The notes beneath the pieces were generated by a model. That model searched no databases. It was not told the origin of the DNA and was given only the letters and a program-made list of their open reading frames with translations. 64,000 bases of DNA from Telmatactis stephensoni. Its lineage: Eukaryota > Cnidaria > Anthozoa > Actiniaria > Isophelliidae. A program made the translations under genes and the position numbers. Location of the stretch: positions 496,001-560,000 of the forward strand of contig JALIZF010001784.1 of assembly GCA_029948255.1 (NCBI GenBank). Direction: 5' to 3'. Each line of letters starts with the position of its first letter. The stretch's first letter is position 1. Shown here one piece after another: positions 20,618 to 32,764 of the stretch.

Positions 20618-23600
20618 ATGTCTGCGAAAGTTCCACCTCCGGAAGAGGAAAAAGCGACTCTATCTCCTCCTTCTCCAGCTGCCAAGTACGGTATACATAG
20701 CGAATTTGGTCAAATTCTTGATTTTATACAAAGCATCGTCAGCGACGAAACACTGCGGCAGGAATTCGACATTCCACATTTGGTTGTAGTTGGACGACAA
20801 AACATGGCAAAGACTACTTTGATAAACAGGCTGATTGGAAGGTAAGCCGATGTTAAATACTTGATTCAAGTGAGCTTTATGGATGAAGAATTAAATAGCT
20901 TTACTTTGTATCAGGGTTGCAAATTGTGCTTGGGTCTGAGAGCAATTTTCAAGCACTGAAAGTTCATTTGCTGCATGCATGCAACAGAACGTAACCGATC
21001 GCACTAGATGTGGTATTTAACTGCTTCGTCTCACAGGCAGCCCAAGCTCTTATTCTGTGGTATTGTATTACAACGAACGATTGTTTTAACGGAACATTAA
21101 CGGTCATATTTTACATCCTTAAAATATGGTACTTGTGTGAATATAACTGACTTAACTCGATAACATGTTGTGTCATATATTACTTGGCCCAGTTTGCAGT
21201 CATTTGGGTGAGTTTTCACTGAGTTATCCTTGTTTTGCTCCCCCCACTATAAAGAATTCTTTATAGTGGGGGGAGCAACACAAGGATAACTCAGTGAAAA
21301 CTCGCCCAAATGACTGCAAACTCGGCCAAGTAATATATGACACAACATGTTATCGAGTTAAGTCAGTTATATTCACATAAGTACAATATTTTAAGGATGT
21401 AAAATATGACCGTTAATGTTCAGTTCAGAAAACAATCGTTCGTTGTAATACAATACCACAGAATAAGAGCTTGGGCTGCCTGTGGGATAAATTTGTAATT
21501 ATTTTGTAAGGCGGAACTGTAAAGCACTTGTTGGACGTGCAGAGACACATTCCATGTTAATTCCAAATAAGGGAAGCGATTGACGACAATAAATATTTTG
21601 AATACCAAAGCGATAAGTGACTCTTGCAAAGAAATGAAGGAAGAAAGTTGTAGCTCATGCATGCAATCGTTAGTTGTTAATGTCGAATAAAAAAGTTATG
21701 GATAAATTTGTAATTATTTTGTAAGGCGGAACTGTAAAGCACTTGTTGGACGTGCAGAGACACATTCCATGTTAATTCCAAATAAGGGAAGCGATTGACG
21801 ACAATAAATATTTTGAATACCAAAGCAATAAGTGACTCTTGCAAAGAAATGAAGGAAGAAAGGGGGAAAGAAAGAAAGAACAAAAGAGAGAAAGAGAAAA
21901 AGAAAAAGAGAAAGAAAGAATGAAGGAAAGAAAGAAGTAAAGAGAAAGAAAGAAAGAAAGAAAGGAAGGAAGGAAGGAAGAATTGAAAGAAAAAAAGAAA
22001 GAAAGAAAGAAAGGAAAGAAGGAAGAATGGAAAGAAAGAAAGAAAGAAAGAGAGAAAGAAAGAAAAAAGGAAGGAAGAAAATAAGAAAGGAAGGACGAAA
22101 AGGACGAAATAATGAATGAATACAAGTGAATGAATAACAGAAAGAAAAGGAAGGAGGCTAGGGATGGGAGAAGGAAGGAGTGAGGAAAGGCTGAAGGGGA
22201 GTTGAAGGAGGCAAGTGACATGCAACCGATCAAAGAGAAAGTAAAGAAGAGAACCGACAAGATAAAACATAGAAAGACAAAGAGAACAAAAAAACCATCT
22301 ATTCTAGTAACAAACAAAATTATTATTAAAAGGTATTTACTGCCAATGCGAAAAGGTAAAACTGCCACTCATCTCCAGGCCCTCACGACTTACCCTATAA
22401 TCCTCAATCTTCGACCACGTGACGAATACGCCGTCGATGTACACGTCCACGATCACCCAAGTATTGGAGGTCACGTAGAAAACCCTCAAGACGATCAAGT
22501 TGACACTTTTCTGAGACAAGTCGCTCTAAAACTACCCAAAGAGCCTGGGACTGAGATTTCAAAGACTCCTGTTACCGTTACCTTATATGGTAAGATTATG
22601 GGGGTAGGGGTGGGGTATATTTTCAAGAAAAGGTTAAGTTAAAGGGAGGGTTGAGGATTTTCTCTAGCTTTTACTTTTTCAATCATTTATTCTTCATTTT
22701 TCCACTCGCTTTCCTACAGTATACATGATATGAAAAGAATAACGCTTCTTCCTATATTTCATAGCAACAGTCGCTCTCGTATGTACGTTGGCGCGAAAAA
22801 ACTTCCAATAAGAAATATCGTTAGAATGACCTTCATGATTATTAGCCAACCACAAGCGTCTTTTCAAAAGACCGTTGGGATAGAGTTTACTGGGCCTGTG
22901 TCAGCGTAACAGTGACACGAATCGTGTTCTAACCTCCTTCTGATTTCGAAAAGAAACTTGTGATTGGCTGGTGACGCTGCTTGCCATTGCCGGCCGTGAG
23001 AATGACCTTCACGCTTTTTGTCGCTGTAACGCAGACGGTCTAAACGAAAGCTTTTTTCGGATGTGACGCAGGATAAATACTGATAGAACGCTGATTGAAT
23101 GGCTTAAGGAGTGTACTATCTGCTTGACGAAAGCATCACCTTCACGACAAGGGTTCAACATAGCCTCCTCCACAGGCTACTCCTTTTTTTGCCCTTTCCT
23201 TTATTGGGTTTATTGGGTTGCCTGTGGGATCGAAACGGAAGAGCGAAGACTGGAGGCGATTTTGCTTGCCCCCAGTCTCTCATCTTTGCAATAGGGAGCC
23301 CAAGAAAAAGAAAAGGAGTTGCCTGCGGAGGAGGGCTAGGTTCAACATCTGTGAAATAAGATCCAGGTAAATGAACAAGGCGCTTGTTGACCGTTCACTC
23401 GGCGAGCTTCAATCTCGTCCCCAGAGCCGATTTTCCTTACTGCGCATTTCCTTACGGCTCTGGGGACGAGATTGGGCGAGCTTTTGGCCCTCGGCTGAGC
23501 ATGCGCTGTAGAGACCTGTGTTCGTTTCGTAACGGAAAATGACAATGAACAAAAAACTGCATTTTATGACTCAGCCACCGATTAGTGAATCCTGTTTTCT

Positions 23601-26600
23601 TCAGGTCCAGGGTTGAGTACCCTGACATTAGTGGACCTCCCTGGTGTACATTTTGCTAACGATAACAATAGAATGAATGTAGTCACACAAAGTTTGATGC
23701 TGGATTACATTAAGAAGAACAAGAAAAGCGTTATTGTCATTGTATCTCAAGTAAGTCATATTTCTAATTTTGTATCTGGTCTTTTCGTACCTTAATTGAT
23801 ATTCCGTGTCCGGTCGTGTTTTCTTTCATCTTGTCGGACAACGTACACAAGGAGAATGGAACACGCCAGCATCACGTGATATGATGTGTTGCTCGGTTCA
23901 GTTCGAACTATTTTTAGAACTACTTTGCGACCGGCTCCAACTTGTGCACGCTTAAAGAATATGAATGTTACCGACGCATTTGTTACCATCGCCATCTGAA
24001 GTCGTTCGAAATAACCGCACAAAAATCGAAGCTAAAAATAGCCTAAATGTTGTTATCACGTCACAGTCGGCTACGGAAGTTTTTTATCGTAGGGCGCGTA
24101 CGGATCTGCTGTCCTCCTTGAACTTATTTCATTTAAAGATAACTTGTCGTATACAGAAATGAGAGAAACTGGTCAGACGCACAAGTTAATGAACAACAAA
24201 GTCTTGTCTTACCTTGTCGTCTCGCTTTGTCTTTTGTTGTCTTAACTTAACTTGTCTAGTCTCTGACTCATCTTTCTTGTAGTGTCATATCTTGTTATGT
24301 ATTAATGTAATGTAATGGGAAGCGAGAGTGGCCGAGCGGTGAGAGCGCCTGTCTGTCACCTCTGTGATCTCCCGTTAAGGGGCATCACATGTGGCTTGAG
24401 TTTCTTGTTCGTTCTCTCCCTTGCTTCGAGGGTTTTTTATCTGGGCACTCCAGTTTTTCCTCCCTCAGTAAAAACGAACTAGTTTCGATCTAAGCTGTGC
24501 TCCGTGATCAGGCATGGGTTGTATGGTGGCTGCTACGTGTGTGTGTATGTAAAGTTGTATGTAAATGTGTAAATGCGCCTCGAGTATATTAAGGCCTGGG
24601 TCAATCGTTAATTACTTAAAATTCGGATAAAAATTATTTTGAAGACATAGAACATCTAAATCAACTTTTTTCCTCGATAAGTTACTAAACTCGACGTCCT
24701 TAATTTTTTTGAGGGTACGTTTATGATGTCACGTGACCTGATGACGTCACAGTGATCAAATATTGTGTTGTAAACTTCAAAGCAAAATGCGGTCGCGGGT
24801 ATTACTAAAGACTTCAAAGTAACCATGCTTAACTGTGAGCCTGGATGTGCTTCACAACATACAGCCCGAAAAACTTGTCATCCACTTTACATTGTTGAGT
24901 TTTTCCATTTTTAAAAGAAATATGTAAAAGTCACGTGACCTGTTTTGGGCTTTATCTCACTAAAGAAAAACTGTAGTCAGGTTTTCCAGGTTGTTTGTTT
25001 GGAAGCACATTAAGGCTCATAGTTAAGCATGGTTACTTTCAAGACTGGGGTTATACCCACGACCGCATTTTGCTTTGAAGTTTACAATACAATATTTCAT
25101 CACTGTGACGTCATCATGTCACGTGACATCTTAAAAGTACCCTCAAAAATTTAAGGACGTCGAGTTTAGTAACTTATAGAAGAAAAACGTTCATTTAGAT
25201 GTTCTTTGTCTTCAAAATATTTTTTTATCCAAAATTTATACAATTAGTGATTGACCCAGGCCTTAATATACTCGAGGCAACTGTCTCGTAATGAAAGCGC
25301 CCTTGTATTCCTTCGACTCGATCACGTTTGAGCTGCGCCCTTCGTAATTCAGCACCTGGCTGCGAGGAATCGAGAGGAAGGGTGATGAGCTACCCCAAAT
25401 TTATCTATTTATTATTATTATATGTATGCATTATTAATGTATTTTTTGGCTGTGTTGAGACATGCTCACCCTTTCGCTGTTTTCTAATACCTTTTCACAT
25501 GTGTAGGTAGGAGATCCCACGGGTGATAGCGCAATAAATCTTGTCATGACGCATGCAGAAGATTACAAAAACCGTACGATTTGTGTTTTGACAAAACCCG
25601 ACAAACACAACGAAGCAGATGACATAGGACGTAAAGTGGCGTTGAACAATTCTCACTTCACTTTACAGCACAACCACTTTATTCTGTTGAAAGGTATGTA
25701 CAAATTATCGACCTGCTCTCCCCTCCCTAGGTCAATAATTGTCCAACTGTGCAACTGCAGAACACCCGATTCAAATACAGTAAATTTTCAATCTGCGCCA
25801 CCTGATCATGTAATTAGTATACAGTAGATATCCAATTCACCTACGTGATACACTAGGGTTATTTTGATCACCAAATCACTCAGTAGATACATGATGATCG
25901 AGTGGTATAGTGCGGACTTAGACTGATTCCATAACACGGTCTGTTCGCTCCTCAGAGTTGGGGTGCCTGTGGTGGTCCCTTAATGAGCAAATTGAGCGTA
26001 AAACTAGGACTTATGGAATCAGTCTATATTCATGGACTTGGGATCCGACCGTTTTCTCCCTTTGACGGCAACGCCTGTTCTGCTGCATTTCGGCTTTCCA
26101 CGAGCTTTTGACTTTTTTATCGTTTTATCGTTATCGTTATCGTAACCGGAAGTGCACGATTTGAATCCGATTTGCCAACGGAAAAAATAACGAGCAAGAC
26201 TGAGCAGGTGTAGGGTCGAAGGTACGGGGCAAAAACCTGGTTCAAAGGGAATCCACCTTAGAGGGAGTTCACTGTATAAGTTTGAATCTTCTCGAAGTGA
26301 GAGCTAACAAGAGAGTTGTTATGTGTAGGTAAGGATGGTGCCGATCCCATAGAGTGTGAATGGGATACAGAGACAACTCGTGACAAGGAAAATGAATGGT
26401 TCTCAAGACACAAGCAGTACTCAGACTTGATGCATATATGTGGTATCGATCGTTTGATGGATACAATGGTGAAAATGCTGTCAGACAAAATGATAGAAGA
26501 AATTCCTAACCTGATTAATAACATGAAATTGCGAAAAGCTATGGTAAGTGAATTTAAGTAGCAAAGTATTTTGTATGACTGCGGGTCGCGATGAGAATTA

Positions 26601-29600
26601 GCGTGACTATCACCACGTTGCTTTCCCATTCATTTTGTCTAATCAACTGTGTCAAGAACGTGCTTTGCAGTAACATGCTATTCCGTGATCGTGACACAAC
26701 CGTGTGGCAACCGTGTCATGCTGTGACTGTGTTGTGACCTAGTCGTAACTGTGTCGTGACGATGCCATTCCGTGATAGTGCCATGAACGTGCTGTCACGT
26801 ACCGTACTGTCGTAATCGTGCCGTAAACGTGCCATGAACGTGTTGTCACGTACCGTTCTATGTCGTAATCGTACCGCGAACGTGTTGTGTTGTCACGATG
26901 CATTCAGTAGGCTGATTTAGCAAACGCAACAGGACGTGAGATGAAGAATATATAACATTCGTTCGTTGCGTGATTACCGCGACGCCATATTCCGGACTCC
27001 ATTGCTCTTTTTGCAATTCTCTTCAGGACGCGCTGGCGACGCAGTCATTTCGAACAAAATTCGTCAGCGTGCGGCGTCCTGTTTTTTTTTACGTCCTTGG
27101 TTACGTCGCGTCTTGTTTAAATAAAATAAATAAATTGTCTTTATTTAAAGAGGGTAGCACGTGACAGTAATTCAACTGATAAACTTGTGGCCCTCTAAAC
27201 AGAACAAAATAACTGAAATAAACATAACATAATCAATTTAAGAATCCCAACTGGCAGGAGGCAAACCAGTTGACTATTTACAAGCGTAACTAAGCGTGGT
27301 CGAGAAGTTGAATTTGAACTAGGACTACCTGGAATAAATTCACCTTCAGCTAGTGACCAGAGCGGGACTCGAATTCGGGACCACCGGATTGCGAGACCGG
27401 CGCTCTGACCACTCGACCATGCTGCCTCCAGTTTGCTACATCTAAATATAGTTAGATAAAAATGAGGACGTTTTAATTTAGAACTAACTAGATGTGATGA
27501 ATTCACTGCCAAAACTGCGATTATAAATCTTCATTGTTAATCTGTAAATAGAGTGGTTTTCGTATGAGTGGGAACACTGTACGGTTACGATACGATACGG
27601 TTACAGCAAGAATTTCGAATGTTTTTATAGAAACTATGATACTGGTACAGTTACGATACGGTACGGTAAGTTTCCCACTCATACGAAAACGACTCTATTG
27701 TTTTTGCATTGCCTACTCCATTACTATAGTTAGAAGAAGAGCTTGGTGAGTTGAGTCAAACAGCCGTTCCTCGACACGACGCAGGGAAAGGCAAACTCAT
27801 GTCAAGTCTGCAGACGAAATTAATCAACCACCTGGAAACCCTTCTCTTCAATAACACAACAAATAGCCCCGGTGGTGAGAAAGTGCGAAATTGTATATTG
27901 GACTTCAATGAGACAATTCTACAGATTAATCCACTAGAAAACAGGACCGATGCAGAGATTATTAAGCTACTTCGAAGGCTTGAGGGCGTGGCTGCACCAC
28001 TGGGGGACAGCAGTGAGAATAACCAGCTTCTAGAAATGTTGCTTTACCAAAGCTTTACGAAAGGTTGGTTAAACCATATACATTTATACCTAAAAAGTTT
28101 GTTACACACACGACGTCCAGACAAGACGCATACAGAACATCCACACTAGACGTATACAGAACGTCCACACTAGACGCATACAGGACATCAACACTAGACG
28201 CATACAGGACGTCAACACTAGACGCACACAGGATGTCCTCACTAGTCACATACACGACGTCTACACTAGACACATGCACGACTAGACGCATACAGGACGT
28301 CCACACTAGACGCATATAGAGTGTCCACACTACACGCACACAGGACGTCCAAACTAGACGCATACAGGACATCAACACTGGACGCATACCGGACGCCCAA
28401 ACTAGATGCATACACGACGTCCACACTAGACGCATACACGACGTTCACACTAGACACAATACGTCATATATCTACATGTCTATTTTAGAAAGTTCAAAAA
28501 TGTTTGGTAACAAGACTCTACCAAGTCCCATTGACACGCTTACAGGAGTCTGTAAAAAGCTTGTTAAAGATGTCGAGAAAGAATTGAAAAGTATTGTTCT
28601 GACTGCCGTTCAGGAAACTCTTTCAGTTTTCCCCGATTTGAAGAAATCAGTAGAGGTTAGTGTAAACATGGTTATATAGAAGTGAATTCATTAAAGTTAG
28701 AACAATAATAATAATCCGATCCACATTGCAATATCGAATTACGTGGATGCGATTCAACGGTCGGGTTGAAGGCCTAGAAATGGCGCACAATGCTGCCACC
28801 ATACAACTCATGTCTGACCATGGAGCACAACTCAAGATCGAAGCAATATTGGCTCGGATTGAGCGAGACCAGAGTACCATCAGATTAACCCTCGTGGCAA
28901 GGAAGAGACAAACTTATTCAAATCTCTCACCACTTTTGACGTCTTCTGTGAATTCATTAGAGTACAGACCCACTGAGAAACGGAATTTAGTTTTAATGTT
29001 TCGACCAATCAGAGCCCGCGTAAGATTCTGTGACGTCATCTATTCGTGTGTACAGTAATCATATACGGTTCTCGACCAATCAGAGCGCGCGTATTATACT
29101 AATCATTATATGATATAATCTAGCATGTATACAATTTGTCTGCGCATGTCTGTGTTTTGGGCTTGAAATTCATTTGCATATCGAATGCAAGAAATTTTAT
29201 GTTGACATGGAACATTTGGCTGGCTATCTCGTTCTTCAAAATTATGTTCAACTACCGAAATACTAAGACAACTGAAACATGAGCAGTCTACCTACCGCTA
29301 GTGCGCTGTGGATAACTATCCAGATCGAAGGCACCCCAGATGGGAAAATATCACGCGTCAAAGTCAGTAGAAAGTTGTGAGAAGGACCAGAACTCCGCAC
29401 TTTCGAGTTATAATGTTGGCGTTGAATTCATGTATAAGGTAAATTTAGTAATGGATGTCATTACCAACATGGTACATTTTGAATTGGATCCAATAAGAGT
29501 ACTCTGGACTTCATTGATTGTTGAATAATTAGCCATGTTTACTGGAATGTCGTACTTTTTCGCGCAAAATTCTTGCAATTCATTCTGAAAATTTTACATC

Positions 29601-32378
29601 TTTGACAGCGCCCCCCAGCAAAATTATTTAATAATACGCTTTTTCCATGCTTCGTTCTTGTAAAACAGAGCTTTCTTGCTGGAAACTTCTGGTCCCTCCA
29701 TGTGATTTCAAGCAATGTTTACAGTCGGGTTCAAGCCTTGTTAAAATTGACTAAATTCGGTAGCCTATATTTTATAATCTGCAACATTTATCTAGAAGTT
29801 AATGACCTATTTTTATACATGGTGAGGCATACAGTTTGGGCCGTATGAAGCAGCGTTTTATACTTTATAAAAGAGCAATAAATTCATCGCTGAAATTTGC
29901 ATGCAAACAACGTGCTTGGAAACACGTTCACAAAAATGCTTTGGATCACATGTAGGGACCACGAGTTTGGACTAAAAAAGCTCAGTTTTGCAAGAAAGAA
30001 ACGTGGAAAAAGCAAATTACTAAATAATTTTGCTGGGGGGCGCAGTCTCAGATGTCAAATTTTGAAAGTGAATTGCAAGAATTTTGAGCGACATTCCAGT
30101 AAACATGGCTAATTATTAAACGATCGATGGAGTCTAAAATACCCTTATCGGGTCTAATCTACACAGTAACTTGTTGTTAATGGCTTTCACTGCTTAACGT
30201 ACCTTACATATAAATTTAGCGCCCACAATATTACTCGAAAGTGAGGAGTTCTGGTTCTTCTCACAACTTTCTACTAACTTTGACGCGCGATATTTTCCCA
30301 TCTGGAGTGCCTTCAGTTTGGATAATTATCCACAACGCACTAGCGGTAGGTAGACTGCTCATGTTTCAGTTGTCTTAGTATTTCGGTAGTTGAACATAAT
30401 TTTGAAGAACGAGATAGCCAGCCAAATGTTCCATGTCAACATAAAATTTCTTGCATTCGATATGCAAATGAATTTCAAGCCCAAAATACAGACATGCGCA
30501 GACAAATTGTATACATGCTATATAATCTATCTATCTGTCTAGATTAATGTTGTCAGCAAAATTTTCTCTGAGAAACAAGAAGAGACGATGACCTTCATCA
30601 AACAGTTTATTCAGATGCAGAAGAAAAGCGTCGATGTTGTTGAAGTTAGTGTCTTGCTGCCACATGACATCGACAGTGCTGTTAAAAGACTGATGGACTA
30701 TCACTATCCTCTGCAAAGGAACCAGCAGGGTAAAGGCACTGTTACACGCTGAAACTTTTCTCTGGAACTTGCCTCAATCGCCGTTAAGAATGAATAAATA
30801 AAATAAATAAATAAATATTTTAATTGACACTCCTCTCAAGAGGCTTCACACCATACTCACTAGCACTACATTCGATAAACTCTACATCCATCATTCAACT
30901 CACATGTTGATTTTTGCTGAGGGAGGAAAAATCGGAGAACTCGGAGAAAAAACCCTCGTGGCAAGGGAGAGAACAACACATCAAACAAACTCTACTCACA
31001 TGTGGCATCCGCTTAGGAGCTCGAACCCGTAAACCGCGACCCGGTTGGAAAGGCGAGCGGTGCACGTGAACCGCTACGCCACCCTTGCCACCCAAGGGTA
31101 GCCTCATTGCTTTGAGGGTAGTCTCGTTGCTTACCGAATAGTTAATTGTTCTCTTCTGTAACATTACTCATTGGATTTTTCAGGTAAAGTTTATATGGCA
31201 CCGGCCCCGGTCCCACCTGCACAAGAACCTGAACTTTTCACTCAACTTCGACACCTGTCAAACAGACTCCATCCCGCAAACCTGGTCCAGAACGTGACGT
31301 CATGTTCGCTGGACCACGCAAGCTACAAGGTACGTCAGGATTCACACAGAAACTGGGGAACAAAATCCATGAAATTTCCACGTCTTTTTCAAATTTCCAA
31401 AAATTGACAGGCCGGAGATTTTCCTGCTCAAAAATGTCTTCACTACTAACCTCAAGCTGAAGAAGATATTTGACGAAAATCATAAATTCCATGACTTTTC
31501 CATGACCTTAGTATGTTTTCTGAATATTTCATGATTTTTCCAGGCATGGAATCAGAATTATAAATTTCAGGACTTTTCAGGACTTTTCCATGACCGTGTG
31601 AGCACTCGTACGTTGATACTGGGCATGCGCAAGGGAGTAAATAATGGAACCATGACAGTTTGGCGTATGACTGGAAAAGAGTGTTACGTGACATCACGTT
31701 ATTTCGAAATGACACGCGATCGTGCGTTATAGAGCAGATTTCTTATGAGTGTGAAACGCGCCGTGCCGTGACCGTGTCAGTGCCGTGATGTCTATAAAAA
31801 CATTCGAAATTCCTGCCGTAACCGTGCCGTGACCGTGCGGGCCGTTTTCACACTCATACGAAATCTACTCTAGTGGGGTAAAGAGCCGAAGGTCTGTGCG
31901 CGTGAAAGCGAATCTCCTTAAAAATGAAAATCAACAAAGGAAAACACAATGGGAGAGAACCACTCCCACGCGCATCGAAAATTTGTTACATCGTGTGCCA
32001 TTCTAGCTACGAAATGGGATGATTGTTTCTCGCTTAAAAATCACTTTTCTATTGGTTTTCTTCATCCAGGATAAAGAACAAGTCATCAACACAAAAAAGA
32101 ACGTTGTTCGCTGCTTCAACACTATAAAACTTAGTGTTATTAGCACAGTACCACGCTGTATCCAGCACTTCTTTGTTACCCAATTGGTAGAAAGCCTTAC
32201 CAAAGAGTTAGAATCCAGCGATCTCATGGAATTCTTGCAGGAGAAGGAAGATGTCAGAGCAAGGCGAGAAGAGTGTGAACGAATCCTAGCCAGCATTAAT
32301 CACATGCTCCCACAAACAGAGAAGATTGCACCGATGCTTCTGAGGATAAAACAAGGTCGTTCAGCCCAAAGGCCTTAG
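20618..32378 (+). CDS. Dynamin-superfamily GTPase, Mx-like layout, copy A (723 aa)
   Basis: Exons: 20618-20841, 22333-22589, 23605-23750, 25507-25693, 26329-26543, 27730-28063, 28489-28655, 30543-30729, 31184-31329, 32070-32378, all GT-AG and in phase. The start ATG opens MSAKVPPPEEEKATLSPPSP. GTPase motifs: G1 GRQNMAKT (residues 59-66, with Ala where the family has Gly), G3 DLPG (171-174), G4 TKPD (238-241). A helical middle/stalk part follows, then a GED-type C-terminus in exon 10 (residues 622-723). There is no PH or proline-rich domain, so the layout resembles Mx proteins, which are antiviral membrane- or filament-forming GTPases in vertebrates. The antiviral role here is inference. No disabling change was seen. 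The WD40 gene lies convergently downstream. Confidence 0.9.
21032..21484. repeat. 453-bp near-perfect palindrome (foldback element), copy A only
   Basis: Arms of about 220 bp begin CACAGGCAGCCCAAGCTC and meet at the centre AAAGAATTCTTT (21251-21262) inside CCCCCCACTATAAAGAA. Duplication B has instead a short unrelated stretch followed by the 215-bp satellite, so the palindrome entered copy A and part of the satellite was lost beside it. Confidence 0.93.
21485..21865. repeat. 215-bp satellite, about two copies (duplication A)
   Basis: Two partial or whole units of the satellite (key part AAATTTGTAATTATTTTGTA, then GGAACTGTAAAGCACTTG) lie in intron 1 of gene A. The array has seven units in duplication B. 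Short open frames on the - strand recur once per unit and are not genes. Confidence 0.9.
21855..22200. repeat. GA-rich tract (GAAA/GGAA) in intron 1, copy A
   Basis: A purine-only stretch of GAAA and GGAA steps. It explains the long Ser/Phe/Leu-rich frames on the - strand. The same tract lies at 45172-45560 in duplication B. Confidence 0.9.
23410..23474. mobile_element. 65-bp MITE with 9-bp target duplication, copy A only
   Basis: The 20-bp perfect inverted ends CAATCTCGTCCCCAGAGCCG flank only about 25 bases of middle. GGCGAGCTT is found on both sides (23401-23409 and 23475-23483), and duplication B has a single GGCGAGCTT at about 47380. A 9-bp duplication suggests a Mutator-like transposase in trans. 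Confidence 0.93.
24318..25435 (+). mobile_element. tRNA-headed SINE interrupted by a 0.7-kb foldback element (copy A only)
   Basis: The head GCGAGAGTGGCCGAGCGGT at 24322 is a tRNA-like A-box region; a part with TCCAGTTTTTCCTCCCTC follows. At about 24576-25283 a foldback element lies inside: its arms start GCCTCGAGTATATTAAGGCC and extend about 300 bp, including TGACGTCA-like and CACGTGAC motifs in both arms. The SINE-like tail resumes and ends with a T/A-rich run near 25400-25430. Duplication B lacks the whole block. Confidence 0.7.
26640..26900. repeat. Degenerate CGTG-step cluster (GTPase intron 5, copy A)
   Basis: Steps such as CCGTGTGGCAACCGTGTCATG and GTGCCATGAACGTG repeat irregularly. 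They look like a decayed expansion of the interior of the CGTG palindromic family. Similar clusters lie at 33690-33830, 34900-35110, 50150-50410, 56850-56990 and 58060-58260. Confidence 0.6.
27119..27430 (-). mobile_element. tRNA-derived SINE (GTPase intron 5, copy A)
   Basis: Reading the - strand from 27430, the head GGCAGCATGGTCGAGTGGT (A box) and GAATTCGAGTCCCGC (B box) are clear. The 3' end is a TTTATT-type tail at 27119-27135. The same insertion is present in duplication B (50633-50938), so it predates the duplication. Confidence 0.85.
27549..27697. repeat. CGTG palindromic element, TACGATACGG variant
   Basis: Ends TAGAGTGGTTTTCGTATGAG and CTCATACGAAAACGACTCTA are inverted repeats. The interior uses GGTTACGATACGGTTACAG rather than CGTG steps. 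The element sits just before exon 6; the B copy is 51057-51205. Confidence 0.88.
28110..28455. repeat. 24-bp minisatellite, about 14 copies (GTPase intron 6, copy A)
   Basis: Repeat unit is ACGTCCACACTAGACGCATA plus CAGG. It lies between the exon 6 donor and the exon 7 acceptor. The unit length is divisible by 3, so repeat-coding frames open on both strands, but nothing suggests they are expressed. Confidence 0.93.
29122..30519. mobile_element. 1.4-kb long-inverted-repeat transposon with 9-bp target duplication (copy A only)
   Basis: The arms start AGCATGTATACAATTTGTCT at both ends and stay alignable for about 600 bp. ATATAATCT flanks both sides (29113-29121 and 30520-30528). Duplication B lacks the element at the same place. 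There is no open frame of useful length, so it is non-autonomous. The 9-bp duplication and very long inverted ends fit Mutator-like elements. Confidence 0.92.
30789..31099 (-). mobile_element. tRNA-derived SINE (GTPase intron 8, copy A)
   Basis: On the - strand the head TGGCAAGGGTGGCGTAGCGG and B box GGGTTCGAGCTCC are visible, followed by CTCCGATTTTTCCTCCCTC and a TTTATT tail at 30789-30818. It is not seen at the corresponding place in duplication B. Confidence 0.8.
31730..31872. repeat. CGTG palindromic element (GTPase intron 9, copy A)
   Basis: Ends TAGAGCAGATTTCTTATGAG and CTCATACGAAATCTACTCTA enclose CCGTGACCGTG steps. The copy in B (about 54437-54548) has lost part of its left arm. Confidence 0.85.
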
Positions 32379-32764
32379 GTCACTACCACGTTAGTTGAAC
32401 TTCCTTTTGTAGCCACCGACAAGGGACAGTTTTTTTTATTAAGTATCAAAATTGAGTTTCTAATTCACATCACCAGCTGTAGTTGCGAGCTCTCGTAGGT
32501 CACCACGTCCTGCAAGCGACCAGCTACAACACTATTTGACATTTTGGGGACATGGTGGTTTACGAGAGGTTTGGCTGTACCAAAACTGAGTTTTTCTAGT
32601 CAAATCCCTATTATGATTCGAACCTATGGTGGGTAATCACCTCCCATAAGTGACCTCCCATAAGGCTTGATAGTTTAGGTGGTCACTCACGAGAAGAATT
32701 TTTCACGAAGTTTTCCAGTCAATTTACTGTAGTTGGAATCTCTCGCAGGTGACCATCTTCCTTT

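Noticed and set aside
21677..22368. Long Ser/Phe/Leu-rich frames on the - strand (also 44999-45661)
   Set aside because: They come from the GA-rich tract and the 215-bp satellite; composition is fully explained by low complexity.
27340..27430. tRNA gene on the - strand (also 12715-12805, 24322-24400, 30990-31099, 50850-50938)
   Set aside because: A and B boxes are present but stems do not pair fully, and A/T-rich tails follow, so these are SINE heads.
28107..28455. CRISPR-like regular repeat
   Set aside because: The units are contiguous without unique spacers, and the genome is eukaryotic.
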